DNA of 64,000 nt from Rufibacter sp. DG15C (GCF_001577755.1 NZ_CP010776.1:3596001-3660000), one strand, 5' to 3'; counted from the stretch's first letter, positions 44,525 through 54,752 are shown. The notes: a model not told the origin generated them from the sequence alone. Made by a program: numbers and translations.

Positions 44525-47500
44525 ATGTCAGTTTCTGCTGTTCAGCCGTATAAACCGGTCAACCATATTAGAATTGTCACCGCTGCGGCCCTTTTTGACG
44601 GCCATGACGCCGCCATCAACATCATGCGCCGCATCATCCAGTCTTCGGGCGCCGAGGTGATTCACCTGGGTCACAACCGCTCCGTGCAGGAGATTGTGGA
44701 CTGCGCCATTCAGGAAGACGCCCAGGCCATTGCCATCACGTCTTACCAAGGCGGTCACCTGGAGTACTTCAAGTACATGTATGACCTGCTCAACGAGCGC
44801 GGCAGCGGCCATATACGCATCTTCGGCGGCGGCGGCGGAGTAATCTTGCCTACTGAGATTGAGGAACTGCATGGCTACGGCATTGCCCGCATCTATTCCC
44901 CAGACGACGGACGCGCCATGGGCTTACAAGGCATGATCAATGACATGCTAGAGAAGTGTGACTTCCCGACGGGCCAAAACCTGAACGGCGAAGTAAAACA
45001 CCTCAAAGACAAAGACGCTAAATCCATTGCCAGATTAATTTCTGCCGCTGAGAACTACCCAGAGGAATTTGCCAAGGTGAAGGAGCAATTGCTGGCCGGT
45101 GTAGAGCAACTAACCGCCAATAAAGAATTAGCCACTCCTGTGCTGGGAATTACTGGTACCGGCGGTGCCGGTAAATCATCCCTGGTAGACGAGCTGGTGC
45201 GCCGGTTCTTGGCAGATTTCCCGGAGAAAAACATTGCCATCATCTCCGTAGACCCTTCTAAACGGAAAACTGGCGGCGCCTTGCTAGGTGATAGAATACG
45301 CATGAACGCCATCAGCAACAGCCGCGTGTACATGCGCTCCCTGGCTACGCGCCAGAGCAACCTGGCCTTGAGCCGGTACGTGCAAGACGCCGTGGATGTG
45401 GTGAAAGCCGCCCAGTTTGACCTGATTATCTTGGAGACCTCAGGTATTGGACAGTCAGATACTGAGATTATTGAGCATTCTGACGCCAGCTTGTACGTGA
45501 TGACGCCGGAGTACGGCGCGGCCACCCAGCTGGAGAAGATTGACATGCTTGACTTCGCGGACATCATTGCCTTGAACAAGTTTGACAAGCGCGGAGCTCT
45601 GGACGCCATCCGCGACGTAAAGAAACAGTACAAGCGCAACCACCAGCTCTGGGACGTGAACGATGACGACATTCCAGTATTCGGGACCATCGCCTCGCAG
45701 TTCAACGACCCGGGCATGAACCGTCTATACAAAGCGGTCATTGCTAAAATCACGGAGAAAACCGGCGTAGCCTTCGCCTCTAATTTGAAGGCGACTGGTG
45801 AGATGTCAGAGAAAGTCTACATCATCCCTCCTGCCCGCACGCGCTACCTGTCTGAGATTTCTGAGAACAACCGCGCCTATGACAAGTGGGTGCAGGAACA
45901 AGCCTCTGTAGCTCAGAAACTGTACGGCATCCGGCAGTCCATTGAGGCTATTCAGGCCATTGAGGTGGAAGATAAAGACCGCCTGATTAAGGGCTTAGAA
46001 TACGCCTTTGAAGAAACCGCTTTAAAGCTAGACGGCCAGAACAAGAAGCTGTTGGAGCAATGGCCAGAGAAGCGCCAAGCCTATAAAAATGAGTTCTATG
46101 AGTTCAAGGTGCGGGACAAGGTGTTAAAAATCGCAACCCATACCACCAGCCTCTCGCAGCTACAGATTCCTAAGATTGCCACGCCGCGGTATGAGGCCTG
46201 GGGCGATTTGCTCAAGTGGAACCTTCAGGAGAACGTGCCAGGTGAATTCCCTTACACGGCAGGCGTGTTCCCGTTCAAACGCGAAGGCGAAGACCCTACT
46301 CGTATGTTCGCCGGTGAAGGCGGACCTGAGCGCACCAATCGTCGTTTCCACTACGTAAGTAAAGGACTGCCTGCTAAGCGTTTATCTACCGCCTTTGACT
46401 CTGTTACTTTATATGGCGAGGACCCAGATTTGCGTCCTGATATCTATGGGAAAATTGGTAACTCGGGGGTAAGTATTGCCTGTCTGGATGATGCCAAGAA
46501 GCTGTATTCAGGATTCAACCTGGCCCATGCCATGACGTCGGTGTCCATGACCATCAATGGTCCGGCCGCTATGTTAACGGGCTTCTTTATGAACGCCGCC
46601 ATAGACCAGCAATGCGAACTTTATATCAAAGAGAACGGACTGGAGTCTGAGATAAACCAACGGATTGAGGCTATTTTCCAGAAAACAGGCCAAAAACGCC
46701 CCACCTACCAGGGACCGCTTCCAGATGGCAACGACGGCTTAGGCTTGATGCTTTTAGGCGTTACCGGTGACCAGGTTTTGCCAATCGAAGTGTATGCCCA
46801 AATCAAAGAGCGCACGCTAGCCTCAGTACGCGGCACAGTACAGGCAGATATCTTAAAAGAAGACCAGGCACAGAACACGTGTATCTTCTCCACGGAGTTT
46901 GCCTTGCGCTTGATGGGTGACGTGCAGCAATATTTCATTGACCACAACGTCCGCAACTTCTACTCGGTGTCTATTTCTGGGTATCATATTGCAGAGGCAG
47001 GCGCCAACCCTATCTCACAGCTGGCCTTCACGCTGGCCAACGGCTTTACGTTTGTAGAATACTACGTGAGCCGTGGCATGAACATCAACGACTTCGCGCC
47101 TAACTTGAGCTTCTTCTTCTCCAACGGCATTGACCCAGAATATGCGGTGATTGGTCGCGTGGCCAGAAGAATCTGGGCGAAGGCCATGAAGCTGAAGTAC
47201 GGCGCAAACGCCCGCTCACAGATGTTGAAGTACCACATCCAGACCTCAGGCCGTTCTCTTCACGCGCAGGAGATCGACTTCAATGATATCAGAACCACGC
47301 TGCAGGCGCTGTATGCCATTTATGATAACTGTAACTCGCTCCACACAAACGCCTATGACGAGGCCATCACAACGCCTACAGAAGCAAGCGTGCGTCGCGC
47401 CATGGCTATTCAGTTGATCATCAACCGTGAGTTGGGCTTGGCCAAGAATGAGAACCCGTTGCAAGGCTCTTTCATCATTGAAGAGTTGACGGATTTGGTA

Positions 47501-47929
47501 GAGGAAGCTGTACTTCTGGAGTTTGACCGCATCACGGAGCGTGGTGGTGTGTTGGGTGCCATGGAGACCATGTACCAACGCGGCAAGATTCAGGAAGAGA
47601 GCTTGTACTATGAGACGCTCAAGCACACCGGTGAGTATCCAATTATTGGTGTGAACACCTTCCTGAGCAGCACCGGCTCTCCCACGGTGATTCCTTCTGA
47701 GGTCATCAGAGCCACTGAGGAGGAGAAGCAGTACCAGATTACCATGTTGCAGGAGTTACAAGCACGCCACGCAGAAAAAGCGCCAGCCTTGTTGAAGCAA
47801 TTGCAAGAAGTAGCGGTGCAGAACGGCAACATTTTTGAAGCACTCATGGAAGTCTCTAAATACTGCTCTCTGGGGCAGATCACCAATGCCTTGTTTGAGG
47901 TAGGTGGCCAGTACAGACGCAACATGTAA
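44525..47929 (+). CDS. icmF: Fused isobutyryl-CoA mutase (IcmF), B12- and GTP-dependent
   Basis: 1134 residues. N-terminal cobalamin-binding domain (DGHDAAIN, His27 as lower ligand; [18 protein letters not shown]), then a MeaB-like G-protein chaperone with Walker [13 protein letters not shown] (about 206-217), then the mutase barrel from about 560 ([35 protein letters not shown]). This order defines IcmF, which interconverts isobutyryl- and butyryl-CoA; methylmalonyl-CoA mutase is a less likely alternative because the order differs. Residues about 712-722 (AIFQKTGQK) are encoded by a copy of the 40-nt palindrome. Monocistronic with a strong terminator. Confidence 0.95.
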   Translation: MSVSAVQPYKPVNHIRIVTAAALFDGHDAAINIMRRIIQSSGAEVIHLGHNRSVQEIVDCAIQEDAQAIAITSYQGGHLEYFKYMYDLLNERGSGHIRIFGGGGGVILPTEIEELHGYGIARIYSPDDGRAMGLQGMINDMLEKCDFPTGQNLNGEVKHLKDKDAKSIARLISAAENYPEEFAKVKEQLLAGVEQLTANKELATPVLGITGTGGAGKSSLVDELVRRFLADFPEKNIAIISVDPSKRKTGGALLGDRIRMNAISNSRVYMRSLATRQSNLALSRYVQDAVDVVKAAQFDLIILETSGIGQSDTEIIEHSDASLYVMTPEYGAATQLEKIDMLDFADIIALNKFDKRGALDAIRDVKKQYKRNHQLWDVNDDDIPVFGTIASQFNDPGMNRLYKAVIAKITEKTGVAFASNLKATGEMSEKVYIIPPARTRYLSEISENNRAYDKWVQEQASVAQKLYGIRQSIEAIQAIEVEDKDRLIKGLEYAFEETALKLDGQNKKLLEQWPEKRQAYKNEFYEFKVRDKVLKIATHTTSLSQLQIPKIATPRYEAWGDLLKWNLQENVPGEFPYTAGVFPFKREGEDPTRMFAGEGGPERTNRRFHYVSKGLPAKRLSTAFDSVTLYGEDPDLRPDIYGKIGNSGVSIACLDDAKKLYSGFNLAHAMTSVSMTINGPAAMLTGFFMNAAIDQQCELYIKENGLESEINQRIEAIFQKTGQKRPTYQGPLPDGNDGLGLMLLGVTGDQVLPIEVYAQIKERTLASVRGTVQADILKEDQAQNTCIFSTEFALRLMGDVQQYFIDHNVRNFYSVSISGYHIAEAGANPISQLAFTLANGFTFVEYYVSRGMNINDFAPNLSFFFSNGIDPEYAVIGRVARRIWAKAMKLKYGANARSQMLKYHIQTSGRSLHAQEIDFNDIRTTLQALYAIYDNCNSLHTNAYDEAITTPTEASVRRAMAIQLIINRELGLAKNENPLQGSFIIEELTDLVEEAVLLEFDRITERGGVLGAMETMYQRGKIQEESLYYETLKHTGEYPIIGVNTFLSSTGSPTVIPSEVIRATEEEKQYQITMLQELQARHAEKAPALLKQLQEVAVQNGNIFEALMEVSKYCSLGQITNALFEVGGQYRRNM
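46660..46699. repeat. 40-nt palindrome, copy 20, inside icmF
   Basis: From GGCTATTTTCC (46669) through AGAAAACAGGCCAAAAACG the sequence is a 30-nt match to the right three quarters of the repeat, in frame as [10 protein letters not shown]. The outer left arm has diverged (CGGATTGA). Only copy fully within a coding region. Confidence 0.75.
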
Positions 47930-47973
47930 ACCATAATCCTGAGTCGCATTTTCTGTGACTCATGGGATAATTT

Positions 47974-48008
47974 AAAAAAGGAGCCAGTGTCTACTGGCTC
48001 CTTTTTTT
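47974..48008 (+). terminator. Terminator of icmF
   Basis: GGAGCCAGT pairs with ACTGGCTCC over loop GTCT; six A before, seven T after. Confidence 0.93.
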
Positions 48009-48044
48009 GTGACGTAAGGATGGTGTATACAGTAAGAAACGTTC

Positions 48045-48084
48045 GTCGTTTTTAAGGTATTCTATAGAAAACAGGCCAAAAATG
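48045..48084. repeat. 40-nt intergenic palindrome, copy 21
   Basis: Left TCGTTTTTAAGGTATTCTAT, right AGAAAACAGGCCAAAAATGA; 37 nt beyond the icmF terminator. Confidence 0.75.
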
Positions 48085-48210
48085 ACTAGTAGTTTCTGGT
48101 ATGGTTAGCCAATAAACTTTTGCAGGTAAGAGCTTAATAGAAAGGTAACTTAGGGGTAATGGAGGGGTGAACTTGGTTGTAGAAATTTGCGTTAAACATA
48201 TAACTACAAA

Positions 48211-48351
48211 ATGACACGAGCCATGAAAACATTCTCTACAATCTCTTCCATTCTAGTACTTGGTGTTATAGGAGTATTGGCTACGTCATGGCTTTCAACG
48301 GACAACATCATTCTAGACCTATCAGATGAAGACTATCATCTTTATTTGTAA
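48211..48351 (+). CDS. Small single-pass membrane peptide, 46 residues
   Basis: A short open frame with two in-frame ATGs (48211 and 48223) and a stop at 48349-48351. It encodes one hydrophobic segment (residues about 10-28, ISSILVLGVIGVLATSWL) preceded by Arg and Lys and followed by an acidic tail (LDLSDEDYHLYL). A hairpin terminator begins about 20 nt after the stop, and the gene before it has its own terminator, so this unit is independent. Could be a membrane-inserted small protein or an uncleaved signal-like peptide. Not similar to anything recognised. Confidence 0.6.
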   Translation: MTRAMKTFSTISSILVLGVIGVLATSWLSTDNIILDLSDEDYHLYL

Positions 48352-48369
48352 GTATATCCTAAAAAATAG

Positions 48370-48396
48370 TGAGCCCCGCCAAAGCGGGGTTTTCTG
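48370..48396 (+). terminator. Terminator after the 46-residue gene
   Basis: CCCCGC pairs with GCGGGG over loop CAAA, followed by TTTTCTGTTTT. Confidence 0.8.
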
Positions 48397-48453
48397 TTTT
48401 GCCTAATCATAATTACACAGAAACCGTACCTTTACCCGTACAAAAGATATACT

Positions 48454-49074
48454 ATGGAATTAAAAGACCTTAACCAAAAAATCAGTTACATCATTGGCCG
48501 CGATATGGCCGCCAATTTCACCAAACAAGGCATCACCATTGAGGCAGACGCTTTGTCCTTAGGTTTGCAAGAGGCCTTGAAAGGCACGCCTTCACAGTTG
48601 TCACAAGAAGAAATCCAGTCTTGCATGATGCAGTTACAAATGCAGATGCAAGAAAAGCAGCAATCAACGGCTGGCGCCTCCGGAGAGCAGAACAAAAAGG
48701 AAGGCGAGGCCTTCTTGCAGGAAAACAAGAGCAAGTCTGGCGTGACCACCTTGCCCAGCGGCTTGCAGTACGAAGTGATAAAAAGCGGATCTGGCAAGAC
48801 GCCAACCAAGAGTTCTAATGTGACCACGCACTACCATGGTACCTTGATCAACGGCACTGTGTTTGACTCATCTTATGAGCGCGGCGAGCCTGCTACCTTC
48901 CCAGTGAACGGAGTGATTTCTGGTTGGACAGAAGCCTTACAGTTAATGAAAGAAGGTGACAAGTGGAGACTGTACATTCCTGGTGATTTGGCGTATGGGC
49001 CAAGAGGCGCCGGTGGAGACATTGGACCTAACACCACCTTGATTTTTGATGTAGAGTTGTTGCAGGTGCACTAA
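48454..49074 (+). CDS. FKBP-type peptidyl-prolyl cis-trans isomerase
   Basis: 206 residues: an N-terminal helical dimerisation domain (KISYIIGRDMAANFTKQGI, Gln/Met-rich linker to about 95) and a C-terminal FKBP domain (TTHYHGTLINGTVFDSSYERG, GWTEALQLMKEGDKWRLYIP, LAYGPRGAGG, LIFDVELL). FklB/Mip layout but without a signal peptide, so cytoplasmic. Assists proline-limited folding. Shares a symmetrical terminator with the convergent gene. Confidence 0.95.
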   Translation: MELKDLNQKISYIIGRDMAANFTKQGITIEADALSLGLQEALKGTPSQLSQEEIQSCMMQLQMQMQEKQQSTAGASGEQNKKEGEAFLQENKSKSGVTTLPSGLQYEVIKSGSGKTPTKSSNVTTHYHGTLINGTVFDSSYERGEPATFPVNGVISGWTEALQLMKEGDKWRLYIPGDLAYGPRGAGGDIGPNTTLIFDVELLQVH

Positions 49075-49084
49075 GCACTACAAT

Positions 49085-49140
49085 TATCTTATAAAAGAAG
49101 AGGCCACCCATGATTAGGTGGCCTCTTCTTTTATAAGATA
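49085..49140. terminator. 24-bp perfect-stem bidirectional terminator
   Basis: Left arm 49085-49108 (TATCTTATAAAAGAAG then AGGCCACC) and right arm 49117-49140 are exact reverse complements, loop CATGATTA. It separates convergent FKBP and unknown genes. It is not a copy of the 40-nt palindrome. Confidence 0.9.
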
Positions 49141-49152
49141 AAATCCTTTACG

Positions 49153-49569
49153 CTAAGACAACATGGGCTGTTCGTGTACCAACCAGTGCAGGGCTTCCTC
49201 AATGCTAGTGAAGTAATTTATTTCAATAGGCAGGTTCTTATGGCTGGCCCGCAGCAAGGAGTAATCATGCACCATGTCCTGGTATTTCTCCTCGGTCATG
49301 ACAAACGCTATCTGGTGCTGCTGCAACTTTGCCTCATTGGCAGTAAACATGGTCGCGTTTAACCATTCTTCGGCTTCTGGACTTAAGAAACTTTTGTAAG
49401 TAGAATTAATGAGCCAGCGCGATAATTGATGTTCCCGAATCACCTCCCGCAAGGCTAGGCTTCCTTCCTGAAACTCAGGCAACGCCACCTCTCTCTTCCA
49501 ATGAAGAAGGGCCACTTGCTGAGACTCATCCAGGGCAACCTGATAGAAGTCCGTTTCAAACTTTAACAT
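49153..49569 (-). CDS. Hypothetical protein, 138 residues (possible SpoIIAA/STAS-like fold)
   Basis: Not firmly recognised. Soluble, no signal peptide. The pattern of strands and helices, a mid-length stretch around SRWLINSTYKSFLSPEAEEWL and a C-terminal helix after FTSIEEALHWL resemble SpoIIAA/STAS-like small proteins of Bacteroidota; this is only an impression from pattern. Start ATG 49569. Converges with the FKBP gene. Confidence 0.7.
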   Translation of the reverse strand: MLKFETDFYQVALDESQQVALLHWKREVALPEFQEGSLALREVIREHQLSRWLINSTYKSFLSPEAEEWLNATMFTANEAKLQQHQIAFVMTEEKYQDMVHDYSLLRASHKNLPIEINYFTSIEEALHWLVHEQPMLS

Positions 49570-49959
49570 TGTTGAATAAAATTTTCTCTATAGAATATAC
49601 TTTAAATTATACCATTGTGCCTTACGGGGACTAGACACATCTGTATTCTAATGTACTGATTTACAATCCTATTTTGCAAGTTTGTCTTTCTATAAAACTA
49701 TCCATCATACAAATATCCTACTTAAGTAAAGTTTAAAATTGGTTAAACAACATTCCTTGCATCTTAATTAAACCTAACTAGATGAAAGTCTTAAAAATAT
49801 ATGGAGCAATCTAGTTGATATTGGCCATGTCCTGCTAATTTTGGCGCCGCGTTCAGAAGAGCCTCAAACCGTATTTTTAGCTGCTGGCCAATTGGCATAT
49901 CATAGCTTCAATCAATTTGGTTAAGGTGCTTATAGAAGCGGTTCACTAGAAAGAAACTT
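49570..49959. other. Gene-free leader region of kup
   Basis: 390 AT-rich bases between divergent genes. Only a weak hairpin GTTTAA-AATTGG-TTAAAC near 49730 is seen. No recognised riboswitch pattern and no clear TAnnTTTG box. Confidence 0.5.
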
Positions 49960-51909
49960 ATGAGTAGTAACAGCCATTCTGCCAACCGCATAACCGGCGG
50001 AGGTTTATTGATCGCTTTGGGTATCATCTACGGCGATATTGGAACCTCTCCCCTCTATGTAATGAAGGCTATTATAGGTTCCACCCCTATCAATGCCACG
50101 TTGGTCTATGGAGGCATTTCTTGTGTTATCTGGACCTTGACACTCCAAACCACCATCAAGTATGTCACCATTACCCTACAAGCTGATAACAAAGGCGAGG
50201 GCGGCATCTTCTCTTTATATGCGTTGGTGCACCGGCATGCTAAATGGCTGGTTGTTCCGGCCATTATAGGTGGTAGTGCCCTCTTGGCCGATGGGATTAT
50301 TACGCCTCCCATTTCTGTTTCCTCGGCGGTGGAAGGCTTGGAAATCCTTTACCCTCATATCCCAACCGTTCCTATTGTCATCTGCATATTGGCAGTACTC
50401 TTCTTGATGCAGAGTTTTGGAACGCAAATAGTAGGAAAGGCATTTGGGCCTGTCATGTTCCTTTGGTTTAGCATGTTGGCCATCTTAGGCATTGGCTCTG
50501 TTATTGCGCACCCAGAGGTATTAAAAGCATTCAATCCGTATTACGCTTATGACCTATTAGTTAACTACCCCGGCGGATTCTGGCTTCTTGGAGCGGTATT
50601 CTTATGCACCACGGGGGCTGAGGCTTTGTATTCAGACTTAGGTCACTGCGGAAAAGGAAACATCAGGATTAGCTGGGTGTTTGTAAAAACCTGTCTGCTC
50701 TTAAACTATTTGGGCCAGGGCGCCTGGTTAATGCAGTATGAGGGCAAAAAACTCACGCAGCTTTCTACCATTAATCCGTTCTATGGCATCATGCCAGACT
50801 GGTTTCTGATCATAGGGATTGCCATTGCTACCATTGCCGCCGTAATTGCCAGTCAAGCCCTTATCACTGGCTCCTTTACCTTGATCGGCGAAGCTATCCG
50901 GTTGAACATGTGGCCAAAGGTGCGCCTCATTTATCCTACCAACGTGAAAGGCCAATTGTATGTGCCAAGCATTAACTGGCTTCTATTGTTGGGCTGCGTG
51001 GCGGTGGTGTTGTACTTCAAGAAATCAGAAAACATGGAGGCGGCCTACGGGCTTGCCATCACCATGACCATGTTAATGACCACAACCCTGCTTTGCTACT
51101 ACCTTTTAACCAAGCGGGTAGCCAGACTGTGGGTGTTTCTATTCTTGGTGGTGTATTTGTGCATTGAAGGTTCCTTCTTGGTGGCCAACCTTATCAAATT
51201 CCCACATGGTGGCTGGGTGTCCTTGGCCATAGGCTTACTGCTCATCACCATCATGTATATCTGGCTGAAGGCGTTTTACATTAAGCGCAGGCTGACAGAA
51301 TACGTGAAGCTGAAAGACTACGTGCCTATGCTGCGCGAACTGAGCGAGGACGAATCCATCCCTAAATACACAACGCATTTGGTGTTTATGACCAGTGCCG
51401 AGCGTACCTCAGAAATTGAGTCAAAGATCATCTACTCTATCTTCCAGAAGAGGCCCAAGCGCGCGGATATCTATTGGTTTATACACGTAGAAACCATGGA
51501 TGAGCCCTACACCATGGAATACAAGGTGAATGTTCTGGCGGCGCAGGATGTGGTTCGCATTGATTTCAGGCTGGGGTTTAGGGTGGAGCAGCGCATCAAT
51601 TTGTTCTTCAGGAAAGTGGTGCAAGACTTGGTGAAGAACGGAGAGGTAGACATTACCAGCCGTTACAGCTCGTTGAGAGAGCAGAACATGATTGGTGACT
51701 TTAGGTTTGTAGTGCTGGAGAAATTCCTGAGCTATGAGAACGACCTTCCTTTCTGGGAAAACACCATCATGCAATCTTACTTTAACGTCAAGCAGTTCAC
51801 CACCTCAGAAGGAAAATGGTTTGGTTTGGATACCAGCTCTGTAAAGGTGGAGAAGGTGCCATTGATCATCAACCCAGCCCGCGAGGTAGAACTACACCGC
51901 GTTAATTAA
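49960..51909 (+). CDS. kup: Kup/HAK/KT family potassium uptake protein
   Basis: 649 residues: about 12 membrane helices (to about residue 440) and a soluble C-terminal domain. N-terminal signature GIIYGDIGTSPLYVMKAI, then GEGGIFSLYALV and GGSALLADGIITPPISV, TTGAEALYSDLGHCG are the KUP family blocks. Imports K+ with protons at low external potassium. Long untranslated leader upstream. Monocistronic. Confidence 0.97.
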   Translation: MSSNSHSANRITGGGLLIALGIIYGDIGTSPLYVMKAIIGSTPINATLVYGGISCVIWTLTLQTTIKYVTITLQADNKGEGGIFSLYALVHRHAKWLVVPAIIGGSALLADGIITPPISVSSAVEGLEILYPHIPTVPIVICILAVLFLMQSFGTQIVGKAFGPVMFLWFSMLAILGIGSVIAHPEVLKAFNPYYAYDLLVNYPGGFWLLGAVFLCTTGAEALYSDLGHCGKGNIRISWVFVKTCLLLNYLGQGAWLMQYEGKKLTQLSTINPFYGIMPDWFLIIGIAIATIAAVIASQALITGSFTLIGEAIRLNMWPKVRLIYPTNVKGQLYVPSINWLLLLGCVAVVLYFKKSENMEAAYGLAITMTMLMTTTLLCYYLLTKRVARLWVFLFLVVYLCIEGSFLVANLIKFPHGGWVSLAIGLLLITIMYIWLKAFYIKRRLTEYVKLKDYVPMLRELSEDESIPKYTTHLVFMTSAERTSEIESKIIYSIFQKRPKRADIYWFIHVETMDEPYTMEYKVNVLAAQDVVRIDFRLGFRVEQRINLFFRKVVQDLVKNGEVDITSRYSSLREQNMIGDFRFVVLEKFLSYENDLPFWENTIMQSYFNVKQFTTSEGKWFGLDTSSVKVEKVPLIINPAREVELHRVN

Positions 51910-51913
51910 TGTC

Positions 51914-51953
51914 TATTTTTAGGCTATTTCCTGTAAAATAGGCCAAAAACTAA
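51914..51953. repeat. 40-nt intergenic palindrome, copy 22
   Basis: Directly after the kup stop. Left TATTTTTAGGCTATTTCCTG, right TAAAATAGGCCAAAAACTA; TAGGCTATTT pairs with AAATAGGCC only in part. Confidence 0.75.
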
Positions 51954-51996
51954 AAAAGAGAGCGGCTCCCTAATCCAGGGAGCCGCTCTCTTTTTT
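51952..51996. terminator. Bidirectional terminator between kup and M61 peptidase
   Basis: GAGAGCGGCTCCC (51958-51970) pairs with GGGAGCCGCTCTC (51978-51990) over TAATCCA; A6 before and T6 after. Confidence 0.95.
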
Positions 51997-52026
51997 ATAC
52001 TAATCCTAAATGTGAGAAGGTTAGCC

Positions 52027-53835
52027 TTATTTCTTGGCGTCCAACCAGGCTCTCAGCTGTTTTTTCTGAGAATCAGTGGCGTAAGGAAGAATTTTGGCTT
52101 CGTATTTCACCGTCTCGTTTTTCAGGAGTTTAATAGGGAGAATCATTAACTGACCTGAGCGGCTGATCACCAACTCAATCACGTCACCTACCTCATATGC
52201 CGGAATGGATTTGTTGAGGTCATCTGTCACGCGGTAGCCGTTCATCCCTATGATCTCATCTTGAACGTTCAAGCCCCCTTGCCAGGCGCTTCCGTTACGG
52301 GTAACACTGGTCACCACCGGTTTGCCACTGGCCATTGAGATGCCGGCGCCTAACAACGGGTTATTGGTTCCCTTGTTCACGTCCACCAGTTCTACCCCAA
52401 CCGTTGCAAAGTAGGCATTGTAGTCAGGAGTCTCCACCCCGTAGGCGTATTTCTGGAAGAAGCTGTCTAGGGAATGGCCGGCAAATTTTTCCATGCCTTC
52501 CTGGAATTCTTTGTCTGTGTAGCCTCTCTTCTTTTTCTTGTAATACTCATCATACAAGGCGTCCATGGCCTCATCCAATCCTTTGGACCCATTGGTAGCC
52601 TTTCTTATTTCAAGGTCCAACAGCATGCCTAAAATGGCTCCTTTGCTGTAGTAAGACAAGAAGGTGTTGTAAGAGTTCTCATCTGGGCGGTATTGCTTAA
52701 TCCAGGCGTTAAAGCTGGACTCTGCTGCCGACATGGCTTTGTTGCCTGGGGAGTTCTCTGCGCTGGTGATACCAGAGGCCATGTCATCCAAAAACTCTTC
52801 ATCTGCTGTAAAACCGCTGCGCTTCACCAAAAGGTCAGCGTAATAGCTGGTAAACCCTTCAGATACCCACAGCATGTTGGTATAGTTTTCAGCGTCATAG
52901 TTAAACGGCCCCAAAGCAATTGGGCGCAAACGCTTCACATTCCATAAGTGGAAATACTCATGCGCAACTAGGTTCAGGAAACCTTTGTATCCCCGCTCGG
53001 TGCCGTATGTGGTGCGGGTTGCCTGCAAGGTGGTGGAGTTCAAGTGCTCCAATCCACCGCCGCCATTGTGCAAATTCTGGACGATGAAGACGTAGCGCTT
53101 CACGGGCAATTCCCCGAAGACTTTCACCGCTTCCTCTGTGACCTTTTTCATGTCAGCCATCAGGCGCTTGGGGTCATAGTTGGCGTCCCCGTACATGGCT
53201 ACTTCATGCGGCACGCCGTTGGTCTCAAACGTAAAAATTTCATGGTTGCCAATCTCAAACGGGGAGTCAGCCAGCACGTCATAATCTGGGGCCTGATAGG
53301 TAAACTCCTTCCCTGCCACTGAGGATAAACCGGTAGACACTTTGGTCCACCCCTTGAAGGGGACAATGGTCACGGTTGAGCCCAGATCTTTATGGCCTTC
53401 TGGGTACATAAAGACACTGGTACCATTGATGTAACCATGGCTGGCATCCACAAAACTGGTGCGCACGCTTACCTCAAAGGCGTACACTTTGTAGCGCACG
53501 GTTAGGTCCTTGCCTTTATTGGCAATGCGCCAGGTGTTCTTGTTGATCTTGGTGGCAGGTATTTTTGAGCCTCCAGAAAGAGCCTCAAATGCCTCTACGT
53601 TCTTAGAGAATTCCCTGATGAGGTAAGAACCCGGTGCCCAAGTGGGCATTTTTAAATCCAGGTTTTTGTTCTTAAAGCCAGAGAGGCGCATTTCTACTTC
53701 AAAGTAGTGCGTGTGGGGCTCTGGCATTGAGACCTGGTACGAGATAGTGGGTGCGGCAAAAGCCTGGGAAGAGGTGAACGCCAACGCTACCAGTACTAGT
53801 AGGCAGAAACACCAGCTCAATGATTTTCTTATCAT
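52027..53835 (-). CDS. M61 family metallopeptidase (glycyl aminopeptidase type) with PDZ domain
   Basis: 602 residues from ATG 53835, giving a signal peptide (MIRKSLSWCFCLLVLVALAF, cleavage after AFAAP); the frame to 53919 lacks that property. N-terminal beta domain, then the zinc site HEYFH with NVKRLRP and the glutamate in WVSEGFTSYYADL, and a C-terminal PDZ domain (GLNVQDEIIGMNGYRV). M61 enzymes prefer N-terminal Gly/Ala. Periplasmic or surface exposed. Single gene. Confidence 0.95.
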   Translation of the reverse strand: MIRKSLSWCFCLLVLVALAFTSSQAFAAPTISYQVSMPEPHTHYFEVEMRLSGFKNKNLDLKMPTWAPGSYLIREFSKNVEAFEALSGGSKIPATKINKNTWRIANKGKDLTVRYKVYAFEVSVRTSFVDASHGYINGTSVFMYPEGHKDLGSTVTIVPFKGWTKVSTGLSSVAGKEFTYQAPDYDVLADSPFEIGNHEIFTFETNGVPHEVAMYGDANYDPKRLMADMKKVTEEAVKVFGELPVKRYVFIVQNLHNGGGGLEHLNSTTLQATRTTYGTERGYKGFLNLVAHEYFHLWNVKRLRPIALGPFNYDAENYTNMLWVSEGFTSYYADLLVKRSGFTADEEFLDDMASGITSAENSPGNKAMSAAESSFNAWIKQYRPDENSYNTFLSYYSKGAILGMLLDLEIRKATNGSKGLDEAMDALYDEYYKKKKRGYTDKEFQEGMEKFAGHSLDSFFQKYAYGVETPDYNAYFATVGVELVDVNKGTNNPLLGAGISMASGKPVVTSVTRNGSAWQGGLNVQDEIIGMNGYRVTDDLNKSIPAYEVGDVIELVISRSGQLMILPIKLLKNETVKYEAKILPYATDSQKKQLRAWLDAKK

Positions 53836-53960
53836 GTAAAAGGAAGGTTTTAGTTTGGGTTGAAACCGAATAATACGGCTAAAAGTGGGGTTTTCCAAGG
53901 TAAACGTGACCTGCGCCAACTACCCCTCTCCATCAACGTATGCAGGCCAAAGACATTGTC

Positions 53961-54551
53961 ATGAAAAAAATATGGATTGGGTTTGGAATAGCCCTCTTAG
54001 TAATACTTCTAGTGAAAGTATTTACCGGCGAATCTGGAGATAAAACCGCACTCATTACGCGTACCAGCAAAGATGGACGAGACAAGGCATTTCATAAGGA
54101 CTCGGCGGCGCATGCACCCTCAGACAGCCGGGCGTCATTGGACGTGTTGGAGGGAAACTACGCTAACAAAGCCGACAGCATTGTAGCCTTTGCCCTGCAG
54201 CGCTATGGGGTAGAATACAATTATGGCGGTGCCACGGAGGAAGGATTTGACTGCTCTGGATTCACCACCTATGTATACAAGAAATTTGGGGTAGACATTC
54301 CGCATGGATCTAGTTTGCAAGCCAAAGAAGGCGTCTCAGTACCTTTAGACCAGGCCCGCAAAGGAGACTTGCTTATTTTTACCGGTACCAACGTAGAAGA
54401 CCGGACGCCAGGCCATGTGGGCATAGTTATGTCTGGCCCCGAAAAAAAGATTCAGTTTGTCCACTCCTCTTCTAACGGCGGCGTGAAGGTAAGCGAGGTA
54501 AAAGGTACACTTTATGAGAAACGCTTCTTAGACGTGAGGAGGCTGTTATAA
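53961..54551 (+). CDS. NlpC/P60 (C40) cell-wall peptidase, membrane anchored
   Basis: 196 residues from ATG 53961 (MKKIWIGFGIALLVILLVKV, signal anchor). An in-frame ATG at 53940 would add seven residues. NlpC/P60 domain from about 65: VEYNYGGATEEGFDCSGF with catalytic Cys98, GHVGIVM with His152, and the third residue His168 in FVHSSSNGG. Hydrolyses gamma-glutamyl-diamino-acid bonds of muropeptides (family knowledge). Divergent from the M61 gene. Confidence 0.93.
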   Translation: MKKIWIGFGIALLVILLVKVFTGESGDKTALITRTSKDGRDKAFHKDSAAHAPSDSRASLDVLEGNYANKADSIVAFALQRYGVEYNYGGATEEGFDCSGFTTYVYKKFGVDIPHGSSLQAKEGVSVPLDQARKGDLLIFTGTNVEDRTPGHVGIVMSGPEKKIQFVHSSSNGGVKVSEVKGTLYEKRFLDVRRLL

Positions 54552-54600
54552 TTAAACCAATCCTTAATAGAAGACCTCGGGTTCTAATGAATAATCGAGC

Positions 54601-54642
54601 CCCGTTTTTGGCCTTTTTTCCAGAAAACAGGCCAAAAACGAG
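54601..54642. repeat. 40-nt intergenic palindrome, copy 23
   Basis: After the NlpC gene. Left CCGTTTTTGGCCTTTTTTCC, right AGAAAACAGGCCAAAAACGA; near-consensus, CCAG orientation. Confidence 0.9.
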
Positions 54643-54719
54643 GTACTTGCTATTTAGTGGCAGCCAGGATTTAACCTAATAGAAATCTTTCTTACTGCTA
54701 GCGTCTCAAAAGTTTAGGC

Positions 54720-54752
54720 AAAAAAATACCCGGCCACTGCAGTAGCCGGGTA
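54720..54752 (-). terminator. Orphan terminator, minus strand
   Basis: TACCCGGC (54727-54734) pairs with GCCGGGTA (54745-54752); on the minus strand it is followed directly by six T. On the plus strand it lacks a T run. Confidence 0.7.

Noticed and set aside
52027-53919. Longer N-terminal versions of several genes (M61 peptidase, lepA, folD, accA, M1 peptidase, response regulator)
   Set aside because: The added residues start at TTG or GTG, or hide the signal peptide; the downstream ATG fits the family start.
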